Source: Sordaria brevicollis
Taxonomy: Eukaryota > Ascomycota > Sordariomycetes > Sordariales > Sordariaceae
Reading direction: 5' to 3'
Assembly: GCA_033439795.1 (NCBI GenBank)
Contig: JAUTDP010000009.1
Coordinates: 3,265,526 to 3,329,525 of the forward strand
Length of the DNA: 64,000 nucleotides
The position numbers and the translations under genes were made by a program. The notes below the pieces were generated by a model, which saw only the letters and a list, made by a program, of their open reading frames with translations, was not told where the DNA came from and searched no databases. Positions 43,820 to 54,895 of this stretch are shown here, piece by piece (positions within the stretch are counted from its first letter, which is position 1; every line of letters starts with the position of its first letter).

Positions 43820-46146
43820 CACGATTTCGAGGACATGGAATCTTCCTTCAGACTTCTCGCCATCATCCACTGGACATGTCTGTTGTTGTTGATGTTGACA
43901 TGATCTCGGTGTAGTCCGTTGCCTGCCCGAAAGTTTGTCAAGGTGAAGTCGTTGTTCAGTCTAGAGCTGCTCTAGAGCATCTTGACATTGCTACCTGCCT
44001 GAATGGGAACTCTTTTCCACGCGCCCACGTCTCATTTCCCCATTGAGGTATGCAATGCTCGTCTGTCAGGCCTATGGGAGTCGTAGTTGAAGAGTGGACG
44101 TTGAGACTCGAGTGGTCGATCGGCAGTTCCCGTCTTCTGTTGTCTGCAGATGACCCCTGGACCTGCTTCCCCACGATGCTAGGAGTACGGCTGAGAGAGA
44201 TCTTCAAGAAACGGCTACCGATTTGGCTTCTGGAACACGCTACAGCTGTGCCGAGCGTAAGCAATTCCTGGCAAAATGTTGCTTATTTCACGACGGCTTG
44301 TAGTTGAGCCGTTGAGGTGCTTGCAGGTTGGGATGGAAGTGACTGGAACCACTTGACCGATGTCTAGGTACCGCCCACCCACAACACGCCCCGACGACAC
44401 ATTGCAAGACGATCTTCATTGAAGGATTTTGTCCAGCCACAAAGTCGTACTTTGGTAGGTTGTATGATGAGCATGATACCTCGTGGTGAAGTGTTGCAAC
44501 CGACACTGTAGCGTTTGGGACGACAGAACAACACGCAGATCCACACATGACAACCGGGGATCCTGGACGACAACCGCCGTAACGAATACCACACTGTTTA
44601 TCATGATCAACGTCTGTCGATGTTTCCCAACCACTCAAGATGAAAAGATGCACCACACGGTCGAGACTGAGGACGCTAGCCTATATGAAGTTCGGTTGGA
44701 ATGCTCGGTTCGTCTTTCGTCTTTCGTCTTTTCCCCAACCGTCTCCGGACCTCGCTTCTCGGTGCTTACTCCGAGCCAAGAAGCCGGCCCGTAACGCCCG
44801 TTGCGGGATCGAAAGACACAACTTTTGTTTGATGGGGTCGTGGCTCAACATCACGACCAACCGGTAGCATTCCCTCCCAGATATGGTTTGAGGTTTGGCA
44901 TGTCGAAGCATGGTGGCGCCGCATCCCCTGAAGGCGCGGCTAGCATGGGGCACGGAAACGGTTTGACGGCGCTTGGTATGGGGATTTCTAGGTCGGTTTA
45001 GGCAGGTCGAAAGCCGCTGAAGCGGATCTCACAGGGACCTGGCCAGATCCCCCATCCTGTCAGATCTTTTTCCACGATTGAGTTTAGCGATGCCCGCGCT
45101 AAGGTTCGGAACGCAACCCACCTAATATTGACAGCCAACGGTCAGCTAAGGACAAGGAACAGACAAAAGTGTGGTGTTACATGGTGCTGAAACGGCGAAC
45201 CACTCACCATTATCACCGGGCAAATACAATAAACTGTGTAATTCGGTGTCCTCTTCAGGTACAAGATCCGTCAATATTGACTTGGCGAGAGGAGAATCTT
45301 TTAAGTAGAAGATATCTCTGGCTAGGTAGAATCGCCAAGCAGTTGCTTACTCGCCCCCTGTACCTATGTAGGCCACTTTTGGTGAAGTTGCATCGTGTTC
45401 AGGCAGAGGACCAAGCGGCGAGTCAGTGTGTTTCTATCGCCAAAGACATACGTAAAAAGTCTCCAGCTAGACAACGGATGTGGCGAATGTTGATGATGAA
45501 GGGGAGAAGCGTTTTTTGCGAACATCGTGATGACTTGTAGAAGAGTTACCTCTAGGTTGAAAGGGTGAAGTTGGGCGTCGTTGCTAACATCCGGGGAAAG
45601 ATGTCGTGCAAAACCCTAACCCGATTCTGTGAGCTCCGCAGTGGGGATGACGTAAGCGCCACTCTGGCCAATCATCGCCCGTGCCTGCATGTCCGACGGG
45701 GTCAAGTGCGGAGAAATGCTGGCTTCCCCTGACAACGACAAGTCGTCCCGTTCTCACCAAAACATCAACACCACCAGCACCTCCTCCACCAGCACCACCA
45801 CACCTGACCCGTACCAGATACCGACCGCATTCGCTTAACTCAAGTCGCCTGTCCATGCCGCCGCGACGTTGCATGGCTACCAAACTTCTCCATAACTCAG
45901 CTGGTTGCGGTTCAACAGAGACCTGACCAACACCGTCAACAACCACTGTCCGCCTCGACAAGGGAATCGGAGTCTGGCGTGGGGGATCTTCGGGATACCA
46001 TTTTACACTTTTGTCTTGACTTTTTCCTAACCACTCACCTGTGGTCACTCAAGCTCATTTCATCGGCTGGCTTGACATTCTCATTGCAACCTCACCCTCC
46101 CACACTTCCCCGCAACCATCTCCAGTGATCCAGTCTGTGTGTCACC
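43820..46146. other. 2.3-kb divergent intergenic region between PLA2 (-) and TPR gene (+)
   Basis: No gene could be supported. A 154-codon minus-strand frame at 45,584-46,048 was considered and not called. One TACCTCTAG motif occurs at 45,547. Confidence 0.5.
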
Positions 46147-47844
46147 ATGGCCAACCAACGCCCAAACCAAGACGCCAAACTCGACGACTATTACGATCTC
46201 GGTTCTCATCACCGGCCCATATCCACATCCAAGGTGGAAGCCCAGCTCTGGTTCGATCGTGGCCTCATCTGGAGCTTTGGCTTCAACCACGAAGAGTCCG
46301 TCAAGTGCTTTGAGCGCGCTGTTGCTGCCGATCCAGATTGCGCCATCGCCTATTGGGGCATCGCATACTCCCTGGGCCCCAACTACAACAAGCCATGGAG
46401 TGTGTTTGACGAGGAGGAGCTACAGCAAACCATCGATCGGGCATGGGAAGTTCTTGAGTTGGCAAGACAGAAGGCAGCAGGTCCTGGGCTGAAGTGTACA
46501 CCGGCAGAACATGCCCTCATCGATGCCCTCCAGTACCGGTATCCCAAGAAAGCGGCAAAGCCAAAGAAGGGCTCAGCACTGGACCATGGCTACGCCCAAG
46601 CAATGGCCAAAGTCTACCGCCATTTCTCGTCTGACCTGGACGTTGCCGCCCTCTACGCCGACGCCCTGATGAACCTCACCCCTTGGAGGCTCTGGGATCA
46701 GACGACGGGGGAACCCGCCAAGGGCGCCCAGACTCTAGAAGCGAAGCGCGTTCTCGAACAGAGTTTAGCCCAGGACCCGTACCATCCAGGCCTGCTCCAC
46801 CTCTACATCCATCTCATGGAGATGTCAAGCCACCCCGAGGTGGCACTCCGTCTGGCCGACAACCTGCGCGGGCTCGTTCCGGATGCCGGCCATCTCAACC
46901 ACATGCCCACCCATCTCGATGTGATCTGCGGGGACTATCGACGGGCAATATCCTCCAACTCTCAGGCCATCGTGTCTGACGAGAAGTGGGTGAGCAAAGA
47001 AGGGCGCGATGGAGCTCTCAACTTCTACGCCCTCTACCGCTGCCACAACTACCACTTCCGCATCTACGCCGCCATGTTCGCCGGCCAGTACAAGGTGGCG
47101 CTGGAAACCGCCAGCCAGCTGGAGGCGGCCCTCCCCGAAAGTCTGCTACGAGTCAAGTCGCCCCCCATGGCCGACTGGCTCGAGGGCTTCTTGGCCATGC
47201 GAGTGCATGTTCTAGTCCGGTTCGGGAGATGGCAGGACATTGTCGCCCTGGTCCCGCCACAAGACGCAGAGCTCTACTGCACCACCGTTGCCATGATACA
47301 TTACGCCAAGGGTGTAGCGCTTGCCAATACGAGCCGCCTCGAAGAGGCCGAACGCCATCGGGACCTGTTCTCCGAAGCCGTCGAGAGAGTGCCCCCCTCG
47401 AGGACGGTATTCAACAACACCTGTCGGGATATCCTGGCCATTGCTGCTGCCATGCTCGATGGTGAGCTGGAGTTCCGCAAGGGTAATGTCGAGCTCGGAT
47501 TCGAGCGCTTGAGAGAGGCTATCAGGTTGGATGATAACCTGCCGTATGATGAGCCGTGGGGTTGGATGCAACCGACGAGGCATGCTTACGGTGCTCTCCT
47601 CTTGGAGCAAGGACGAGTGGAGGAGGCCGCGGCGGTGTACCGTGCTGATCTTGGACTGGATGATACTCTTCCAAGGTCGCTTCAGCACCGGAATAATGTT
47701 TGGGCGTTGCATGGGTATCACGAGTGTCTGGTCAAGTTGGGGAGGAAGGACGAAGCACGACTGTTGCAGAACCAGCTGGAACTGGCTGTTGCTTGTGCAG
47801 ATGTTCCCATCCGGTCATCTTGTTTCTGCCGAAGTCGTCTCTGA
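46147..47844 (+). CDS. Tetratricopeptide-repeat (TPR) domain protein, 565 aa
   Basis: A single-exon gene with a good start context (GTCACCATGGCC). Helical repeats are visible: 'LIWSFGFNHEESVKCFERAVAADPDCAIAYWGIAYSLG' near residues 38-75 is a clear TPR pair, and further helix pairs occur around 'LEQSLAQDPYHPGLLHLYIHLMEMS', 'GDYRRAISSNSQAI' and 'AYGALLLEQGRVEEAAAVYRADLGL'. Conserved His-rich stretches ('PGLLHLYIHLMEMSSHPEVA', 'DAGHLNHMPTHLD') mark a broad fungal/bacterial TPR family whose role is not established. No signal peptide or membrane segment. It is convergent with the GMC gene, 160 bp away. Confidence 0.85.
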   Translation: MANQRPNQDAKLDDYYDLGSHHRPISTSKVEAQLWFDRGLIWSFGFNHEESVKCFERAVAADPDCAIAYWGIAYSLGPNYNKPWSVFDEEELQQTIDRAWEVLELARQKAAGPGLKCTPAEHALIDALQYRYPKKAAKPKKGSALDHGYAQAMAKVYRHFSSDLDVAALYADALMNLTPWRLWDQTTGEPAKGAQTLEAKRVLEQSLAQDPYHPGLLHLYIHLMEMSSHPEVALRLADNLRGLVPDAGHLNHMPTHLDVICGDYRRAISSNSQAIVSDEKWVSKEGRDGALNFYALYRCHNYHFRIYAAMFAGQYKVALETASQLEAALPESLLRVKSPPMADWLEGFLAMRVHVLVRFGRWQDIVALVPPQDAELYCTTVAMIHYAKGVALANTSRLEEAERHRDLFSEAVERVPPSRTVFNNTCRDILAIAAAMLDGELEFRKGNVELGFERLREAIRLDDNLPYDEPWGWMQPTRHAYGALLLEQGRVEEAAAVYRADLGLDDTLPRSLQHRNNVWALHGYHECLVKLGRKDEARLLQNQLELAVACADVPIRSSCFCRSRL

Positions 47845-48004
47845 GGTAGGAAGAGGAAAGGATAGGTCATGCAAGGAGCTGTGTTGGTGAAAGCAGCGTT
47901 TTGTACTGAACCATGAACTATAGGGAGAAAGTCAGACAACCACGAAACAGTACCTCTAGGAGAGCAAAGAGCTTCCATGACAACCATACCTACTTGTACA
48001 CACC

Positions 48005-50004
48005 TCACGCATTATCCCCCTTAATCATACCCGCCGCCCTCTCCGCCACCGCATACACCGTAGCCTGAAGATGTGCACTAATCTGCAACGGAAACACACT
48101 GGCGTCAACCACCCTCAGTCCCTTCACCCCGTACACTCTAAACCTCTCATCCACCACTCCTCCCTCTATCCCCTTCTTTCCTCCCATAGCGCACGTCCCA
48201 ATGGGATGCCAACATGTCACCGTGTTGTCTCGCACCCACTTCTGAAGTTCAACATTACTGGAAGTCTCGTCGGGAACAGGAGAGACCTGCTTGAGAAGGA
48301 TCTTGGACAGCGGCTCGGTTCGGGTGATCTTCTCGGCATATCGGACGCAATGAGTCGTGGTTTCGAGGTCGAGAAGACCGGCAGGACCGGAGAAGTATTG
48401 CAGGTCGATGATGGGGTGGTCAGCTTCTTCGGTGGATGTGTCGGTGGATGCAGGTGAAGAGCGTGGCGGGGTGTGAATCGACCCTCTGGCTAACGGATAC
48501 TGTAGAACGATGATCAAGCTGGCGTACTTCTTGCCGCTGGAGAGGTTCCGGTTGGAAGATGGGACTTGTGAGTCCGTTCCAGAGGATGTACTCGATCTGT
48601 CCGACTTCTTCTTTGCTGTTTGGTTCGAGCCGGCGGTTGATGATGGAGGCTTGCTCTGGAGGGATGGTGTTGAGGTTCTTTGTGCGGGCTGCAATGTCTT
48701 CAAGTGCCGGACCTGGGATGACGTCCGAGAAGGGGAGGTAGCAGTAGGACGTGATCGTTCTGGTCATGGGCCCGGAAAGACTGGTTTGGTACAGCTCACG
48801 GGCTGCCGCTGCCACTTCAGGGTCGTGCCTCATCTCATCATGGTTTGGGATGGAAGGATCGACCTCGTATGTCATCACCAGCACTGTGTCATCTGGTTAG
48901 TACCTACTTGCATCATTGATCGAACAGATGGATGACGACTTACTGGTATGGTCCTGAAGATTTTCGCCGACATTGGGGTTCTCAACCTTCAGAGGTATGC
49001 CAGCCGCTTCTAGAACACTCGGCTTCCCGATTCCGGACTTTTCCAGCAACTGCGGAGACTGCACACTGCCGGCAGACAGAATCACCTCCCGTCGAGCCTC
49101 AACGGTGTACTCCTCACCATGGTACTTGAATCGAACCCCGGAAGCCACCCAGGTGGAACTCTCATCATCCTTCACCAAGACAACCTCCTCAACATATGCC
49201 TTGGTCAAGATATGCAAGTTCCTTGAGGGCTCTTGTGGTTCTTGCAATAGTCGACCGAATACGACCGGGTTCCGTTGTGAATGTTGACCGAGCCGATGCA
49301 TGTCCAAGGTCCAATGTTCCTTCCGGCATTCTGAGACTTGTTGGTCTCAAACCCGAGGTTGTTAAGGGTTGCGTGCCAGAGAGAATTGGACAAGTTGTAC
49401 TCTCTGTTGTAGGAAACTGCGATGGGACCGGATGTTCCGAGATAGGAGGTGTCATGCAGGGTGAAATGCTCGTTCGAGGTCGCCTCCGGCGGCGGTTGGA
49501 ACGTTTCTGACTTTTTGAAGTATGGTCTTTCCGAAGGGTGTGTCAGCATGTCTTTTATATCATGAGAAATGTAAAAAGAGAGACCAACAAGAGCGAGTCC
49601 CATCCCCAACCGGCGTTCCCCAGTTCCTCCCATGCATCATAATCATGACGACTTGCGCGGTTGAAGGTCATGAAGTTCAGAGCACTCGAGCCGCCGAGAA
49701 CCTTTCCTCGAGGATAGGCAAGCTTCCTGCCGTTCAAACCTGGCTGAGGCTCCGTCACAAACTTCCAATCATAGGGGGTTCCGAGACCGCGACCGAAGAA
49801 CCCCGGAACGTCAACTTCATCAATCCCGAGAGCAGCATCACCTGCTTCCAGGACGCCTACACTGATTGAGGGGTCTTCCGCCAGCCGGGATGCCACAGTA
49901 AGGCCGGCCGTTCCGCCACCGACGATGATATAGTCATAGGATTGTCTGCAGAAGTCTTCTGCGTTGCGGGATAGCAGAGGGGGTATCGCTCTTTGCGTGT
50001 CCAT
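48005..50004 (-). pseudogene. GMC-family FAD oxidoreductase with two frameshifts
   Basis: GMC enzymes oxidise alcohols with FAD. Exons: 49,589-50,004, 48,944-49,526 and 48,005-48,883, with introns of 62 bp (weak donor GTTGGT) and 60 bp (GTAAGT). The FAD-binding motif 'VGGGTAGLTVASRL', 'GGSSALNFM', 'VILSAGSVQSPQLLEKSGIG' and the active-site 'WHPIGTCAMG' with 'VDASVFPLQISAHLQATVYAVAE' are present. The frame breaks twice: near 49,225-49,235 (one base missing at an AA run) and near 48,560-48,566 (one extra base at a GG pair). Correcting either by one base restores family consensus around it. Both could be assembly errors. If real, the gene is dead. It resembles aryl-alcohol/choline-type oxidoreductases. 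Confidence 0.8.
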
Positions 50005-50510
50005 GGCTTGCGTGTGTTCTTAAAGAGGACTTGGAGTGATTGAGGGGTTCTATATTGGACGACATGGAGAGATGAACAGGATTGCTCCGACTCGGTGCCA
50101 GTCAATGGTGGGAGCGGGGTAGTTGATATAGAAGACAGACTCGAATCAAATGGAGGGTTGCATTCCGTTTTGTTCGTAAATGCATTGTGTGGAGCCGTCT
50201 TACAGGTAAGAGTGTCCTTGGTGAGACCATGAAGTGGGGGACATGGACTGTTACACCGGAGATGCACAGAGACAAGACAGATGGAAGGTGGACCCTATCG
50301 AGCTTCCGTGGAACTTCTATGTCCATTTGAATGCCTTTACCGAGACACTGCACGAGGTTGGAACTGAAAAAACACCAAAGACATCATTCAAGTTACAAAT
50401 AACGGTCTGAAGATGGAAATCCCCCTGCGAAGAAATGTCGAGAGCAATGTCTTCATGAAAAAGTGTAGAGGCGTTACACTGGTACACTGGTACGCCCCAG
50501 ATCACTTCAT
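50005..50510. other. Intergenic between GMC gene and NACHT gene
   Basis: Both neighbours are on the minus strand, so this 506-bp interval is the GMC promoter and the NACHT 3' region. Nothing else seen. Confidence 0.5.
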
Positions 50511-53500
50511 TCACACCGTTTTGCCAGTGATAGAAGCCCACAACAGCTGCACAATAACAGTTGTGATCACGCCTAGGGTGAAGTCAGCATATAGTGCATC
50601 GCCACGATCAAGATTTGTGTACATAGGGACAGTAAAGGAAGTTGGAGTCACTCACCGAATAGAAACATAAACGCAGTGGGCATTACGCCAACCCTCGATG
50701 TCTTGCCGGTGATGAGAGATCCCTTGGATATAGCATCGAAGCTCTCTACCTCTACTGGTAGAGAGTCTATCTCCCATGACCCAGCGTCGTGAGTTGATGC
50801 ATTGGACTCCTCTTTGCCGCTAACGGGATTGCTTTGAGGCTCGGACCCTTGCGTGATGTCATCCGGTGACTGTAGATCGACTTGTTCTTCATCAGGATGT
50901 GCTGGTTCCATGAGCATAGTCGTAGAGGTAGCCTGCATCACAACCGATGGAGGAGAAAAATCCGGTTGACTATTCCGGTCGATAAGGCGCAGGATGTCCT
51001 GCTTTTTGGCGACATGATCCGGCCACTCAGCCACCAATTCCCGGAGGTTGAATGTGGGATCCACGCTCTCTGAGTTCTCTGAATGTCTGAGTTTTGCAAA
51101 ATAGGCCAACATCCCGTTCCGAAGGGCGAAATTGGAACCATTGCTCTGGACCATGAAATCTAAGTCTGGAGGAGAAAAACTACGCCCACACACATCGAGT
51201 CCTACACTCACACACATCCCATATATAACCCTTACCCGCGCCCAGCTTGCCAGTTCCCTGTCAGCCATGACAGCTGCACATAAAATCCCCGTAACATTTA
51301 CTATATTTACCGAATTTTCTAAGGTCCTCAAAACTTCGCGGTTTTATATACGGTCGCAACGCACGGGTATCCCACACACCCGGCAACGCAACACACACGG
51401 TCACGTTATACGTTGTGCGTTGTATTTTACGTTGTATTCAACACCATGAAATTATCACGACTCTGGCGGTTACGGCGCGCTTATCAAACTTGCCAAGAAT
51501 GTCACATAATATGAGGAAAACGGAATTTTACCAGTAAAAACACATGTAAATTATGTCAGCTGTTATAGGTGGGTATACGTGTGAGTGTAGGAGGGAGTGT
51601 GTGTGGGCGTAGTTTTTCTCGTCTGGAGGTAGCTTATCTCTGTCGTCCCGAGAATACCGGCTGACAATGCCTGGCCCCCATGATACAGTCAGATGAGGGC
51701 TGCCCCCCTTCTCGAGAAACAGTTCGATCAATTCAGCTATAGGTTCGAGAGCAAGCCTCTGCCGCGACATGCATATGGGGATGCCTGCCGCCTTTTCGAT
51801 GATCCACACCATTATGTATTGATGCCAAATGTTTATGGGTGTTGGGGCGCAGCAAAGTTCAAGCCGTCTCTCGAGCCACAGGTCTGTTTCCATGTGTGTG
51901 TTGAGATGCCCCCTTCGTAGCAGTTCAGTTGCTAATTTGAGAGAAGCAGCCCAATCATCTTGATGGATGGCATAGTGGGTTATCAAACCAAGCGTTTTGG
52001 AATTGTCCTTCAGACGGCTGTGCCCTTGATCGCAAACGGAGGTTTGAAATCTCCAGAGTGGGTAGTCCACGTATCCATGGTGCGCCGCAATGCACACTGG
52101 CGGTATCCATGAAAGAGGGCCCTTTTTGAATGAACCAGCCCCTGAAACATCATACTCTGCCTTATTGATCCTGTGACTGCTGAGGTAATTAAGAGGGCTA
52201 ACTTCCAATTGTATGCCAAACTCATTGGACATTTCCCAGGGGCAGTTGACACGTTGATACCTCTTCAGCTGTACAAACTCAAAACGTTCCCAAAACTCAA
52301 ATGGAGCAAAGTCCAAGTCAAGTTCATGACGTAGACGGAGGAACATTGGTATTTGGTACAGTATCCGAGGCACTTTAAAATCGAAGTTCGTACCTATGTT
52401 GTTCCGACGCGTCAAGGTAGCAAGAAAAAGTTGCGAAAGACAGTCGCCGCTCGAATGGTTTTTGGTATGAATGTTGATGTCCTCTTGCATATCGGCTCTT
52501 TCGAGAAACTCTGGGATAGATCGGTGGGTAAACTCAACGTTAAACTCCGATGTGACTGTCGTGTCTGGAGGTTCGATGTTCACGTAGGGTTCTTGAAATT
52601 TTCCCCACGCAGAATCTCGTACATCCTCGACGAGCCCTCCGCAATATGCGCGCAGCTGTTGTCTCGCACGCTGAATGCGTTGTTGGTCGTCGGCAGTTGC
52701 TTGCACGTGTGATTCCCGAACTTGGAGATTGAATGCGAATTGAGGGTCTTGATCATACGCATCAAAGAATGAGTATGAGTACAGCGGAACCTTAATGTTA
52801 TAAGCCATGGCCAGCTTCGTCATAACAAGAGTGCGATATCCTTTGCGAGGGTCGATCAACGAACTAAGGATGTGCTTGAAGAGTTCCTCCAGCTCGGTCG
52901 GAAGCAGACGAACGTTGCGAATCATGTCAGCGGTGCTGAAGCCGTTTTCAATTTGCACTCTGATTGATTTGACGGCAAGGGTGACCCAGAGGAAAATCCC
53001 CTCAGCCTTTTCAACAACAATGCCAGCAAGTTCGTCTCGACACCCTGGGAAATCCATATGCTCGAGCTGGGCGCGAATGTACGCTTGCATGTCGCCCCTC
53101 GTCAAGTCATGCAATTTGATTTGCCGATGAGGATCAAAAGCGTTCATGAAGACATTATCTGGGCGACTGGAGACGCAGATCTTGACCTGCGATGTCTGTT
53201 TTACCCACTTCTGGAGTTCAACAACCAAGTCTATCGTATCGCAACCTGGCGTGCCCACATACTCATCGAGCCCGTCAATGAAGATGCAGAAACACCGCTG
53301 TTTGTGTGTGGACGTAGTGGCGTGTGTGATAAGCTTGGAAAAGGCGTCATCGACCTCACGGCGAGAAATTTCAAATTTTGCGTCACCGGTCTGCCACGGG
53401 ATAGCCTTACAGCGGTCCCAGATCTGCGGCAACACGCTCGGAATCAGATCCGGGCAGTCATGTAGTATGTCATGCAAGAGCGTTCTCTTGAGGCCGGTCA

Positions 53501-54608
53501 ACGTGTTCTGTAGCTCCCCGCCAGGCTTCCAGAAGAAGAAACGGGCTGTCACCAGTTGCCGACCAGCTAGGAAACAGTTAGCCGTCCGTGATACCAAGAC
53601 ATGGAAGACAACGTACCGGTCCATTTCTGCAAAAGACTCGTCGTGACATCGTTGTCACTGAGATACTTCATTAGAGTAGACTTTCCCGACCCAAGCTTTC
53701 CATATATGTGGAAGATTCCATCCCCATGTGTGAGCCAGTCAACAAAGAGCTCCCGAGCCTTTTGTTTCTCCTTGTCCTCGACCGCAGTATCCTGGCTGGT
53801 GCTATGCCCAGAACCCTCCAAGGACCACTTGAAGGTCTGCTCGTGTGCAACCGTGACGTTCTCCTGACGCTGTTTCATGTTGTCGAAGTACAGTGCCTTG
53901 AGGACACGGTGTTGGGTGACGCGGTCGAGTATGTCGGCTTCCATGGCTAGCAACCCGTCCACATGACCTTTGCAGGCGGGAACCGTGACGGATATCTGTT
54001 GGACGGTGTTCATAACTCCGTTGAAACGTTCGAGCTTGTTTTTGTCTTGGTTGTCGACTGCACGCTTCAGCTCGGTAAGAAGCAGGTGGTTCCTCTCCCT
54101 GGAAAAAGTCGGCTGGTTAGCAGTGGTCCACGAGAGGAACAGAGGTAGCGGAAAGCACAAGAGGAAGAGAGGGAATGTCTGACTGATTCCATAACCCGAG
54201 TTCCGTAACAATGTCATTGCGGTACTTCTCAAGTTGCGTCTGGATCGCATTTCGCCTGCGCTCAGTTTTCTTCTGCTTGATGGCCGCGGCCACACTTGCG
54301 AGCCAGCTCTTTCCTCCCTTGATTGCCTGTATCAGTTCGATGAGCTCGCTGGCCAAACGCTCGCATTCTTGCGCAAGGGTGGTGATGGCATGGTAGTCGG
54401 AATCGGAATCGGTATGGGAATGTTCGGAGTGGCGGATACGTTCGCAGAAAGCCTGTAGCATCGCAATGTCGGCTTCCTGGCGTGCGACATCTTCGTGGAC
54501 ACCAGCCGCCGACTGGCGAATGTCGTAGGCGGTGCGAGCGATCTTGGTCCCTTTCTCGATAAAGGACAAGATGGAAACCGTCAACCCTATGGCCGAGACT
54601 GGATCCAT
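50511..54608 (-). CDS. NACHT/STAND NTPase (NLR-like), interrupted by a MITE
   Basis: Fungal STAND proteins are thought to sense non-self or stress. Exon 1 starts at ATG 54,608 (MDPVSAIGLTVSIL), a typical fungal N-terminal helical domain of STAND proteins. Its donor is unsettled (exon end 54,196 or 54,226). Exon 2 is 53,617-54,098 and holds the P-loop GKLGSGKST. Exon 3 starts at 53,566 with Walker B 'CIFIDGLDEY', 'SSRP' and the 'VEFTHRSIPEFLE' segment found after fungal NACHT domains. A 449-bp MITE (51,172-51,620) splits exon 3. Reading into it gives a stop at 51,528 after about 31 codons. Without the insert and one 8-bp duplicate the frame continues to 50,656. After an 83-bp intron (50,573-50,655) it ends at 50,511 in a hydrophobic, probably transmembrane, segment. 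No WD40, ANK or TPR repeats were seen. Confidence 0.8.
51164..51628. mobile_element. MITE inserted in the NACHT gene, 8-bp target duplication
   Basis: The element spans 51,172-51,620 (449 bp). Its left end begins GAGAAAAACTACGCCCACAC, and the reverse complement of the right end begins identically for about 20 bases, with similarity extending to about 45 bp. The direct repeat GTCTGGAG flanks it (51,164-51,171 and 51,621-51,628). There is no transposase inside. Removing the insert and one duplicate rejoins the NACHT frame exactly. The 8-bp duplication fits a hAT-type element, by inference only. Confidence 0.88.
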
Positions 54609-54718
54609 CTCGACACCTTGGAGAGGTTGACCGCGGATGCGATGCTTGATGATGCGCAGGGGCAGCGGCGCCGGTGTTGATGGATTTCAATCGAGCATGT
54701 CATTGTCGCGGGATGCCC
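54609..54718 (-). other. Remaining 5' flank of the NACHT gene
   Basis: Only about 110 bp separate the NACHT start codon from the transposon end at 54,719, so the native promoter has probably been pushed away to beyond 59,175. Confidence 0.5.
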
Positions 54719-54774
54719 CTGTGTGTTGAAATCGAGGTGTCAGTCCCCACTTTGCACGGGCACCCCCCTTTACA
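54719..54774 (+). repeat. Left terminal inverted repeat
   Basis: Begins CTGTGTGTTGAAATCGAGGT and ends with CCCCCCTTTACA. Pairs with 59,119-59,174 with one mismatch. A diverged third copy starts at 59,424. Confidence 0.9.
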
Positions 54775-54836
54775 CAACACCACATCAAAACAGACATCGT
54801 GAATCGTAAAAGTTGAATATCTCCGCGGTTTTACTG

Positions 54837-54845
54837 CCAAATCTG
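54837..54845 (+). promoter_or_regulatory. Subterminal motif CCAAATCTG, left end
   Basis: Starts 118 nt from the left terminus, just upstream of the transposase start. The same motif lies at the same distance from the right end. Possibly an inner transposase-binding site. Confidence 0.5.
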
Positions 54846-54895
54846 CTGGTTTTGGTCGGATTTTGAAGCTCTCGCGATGTATAATCGGTATAGCC

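Noticed and set aside
45584..46048. 154-codon minus-strand frame between the PLA2 and TPR genes
   Set aside because: Gly/Val-rich with no recognisable domain. It overlaps the TPR promoter and a plus-strand frame of similar quality.
46147..50004. TPR gene and GMC gene as a two-gene metabolic cluster
   Set aside because: They are only convergent neighbours. No synthase, transporter or regulator lies nearby, so a cluster cannot be claimed.
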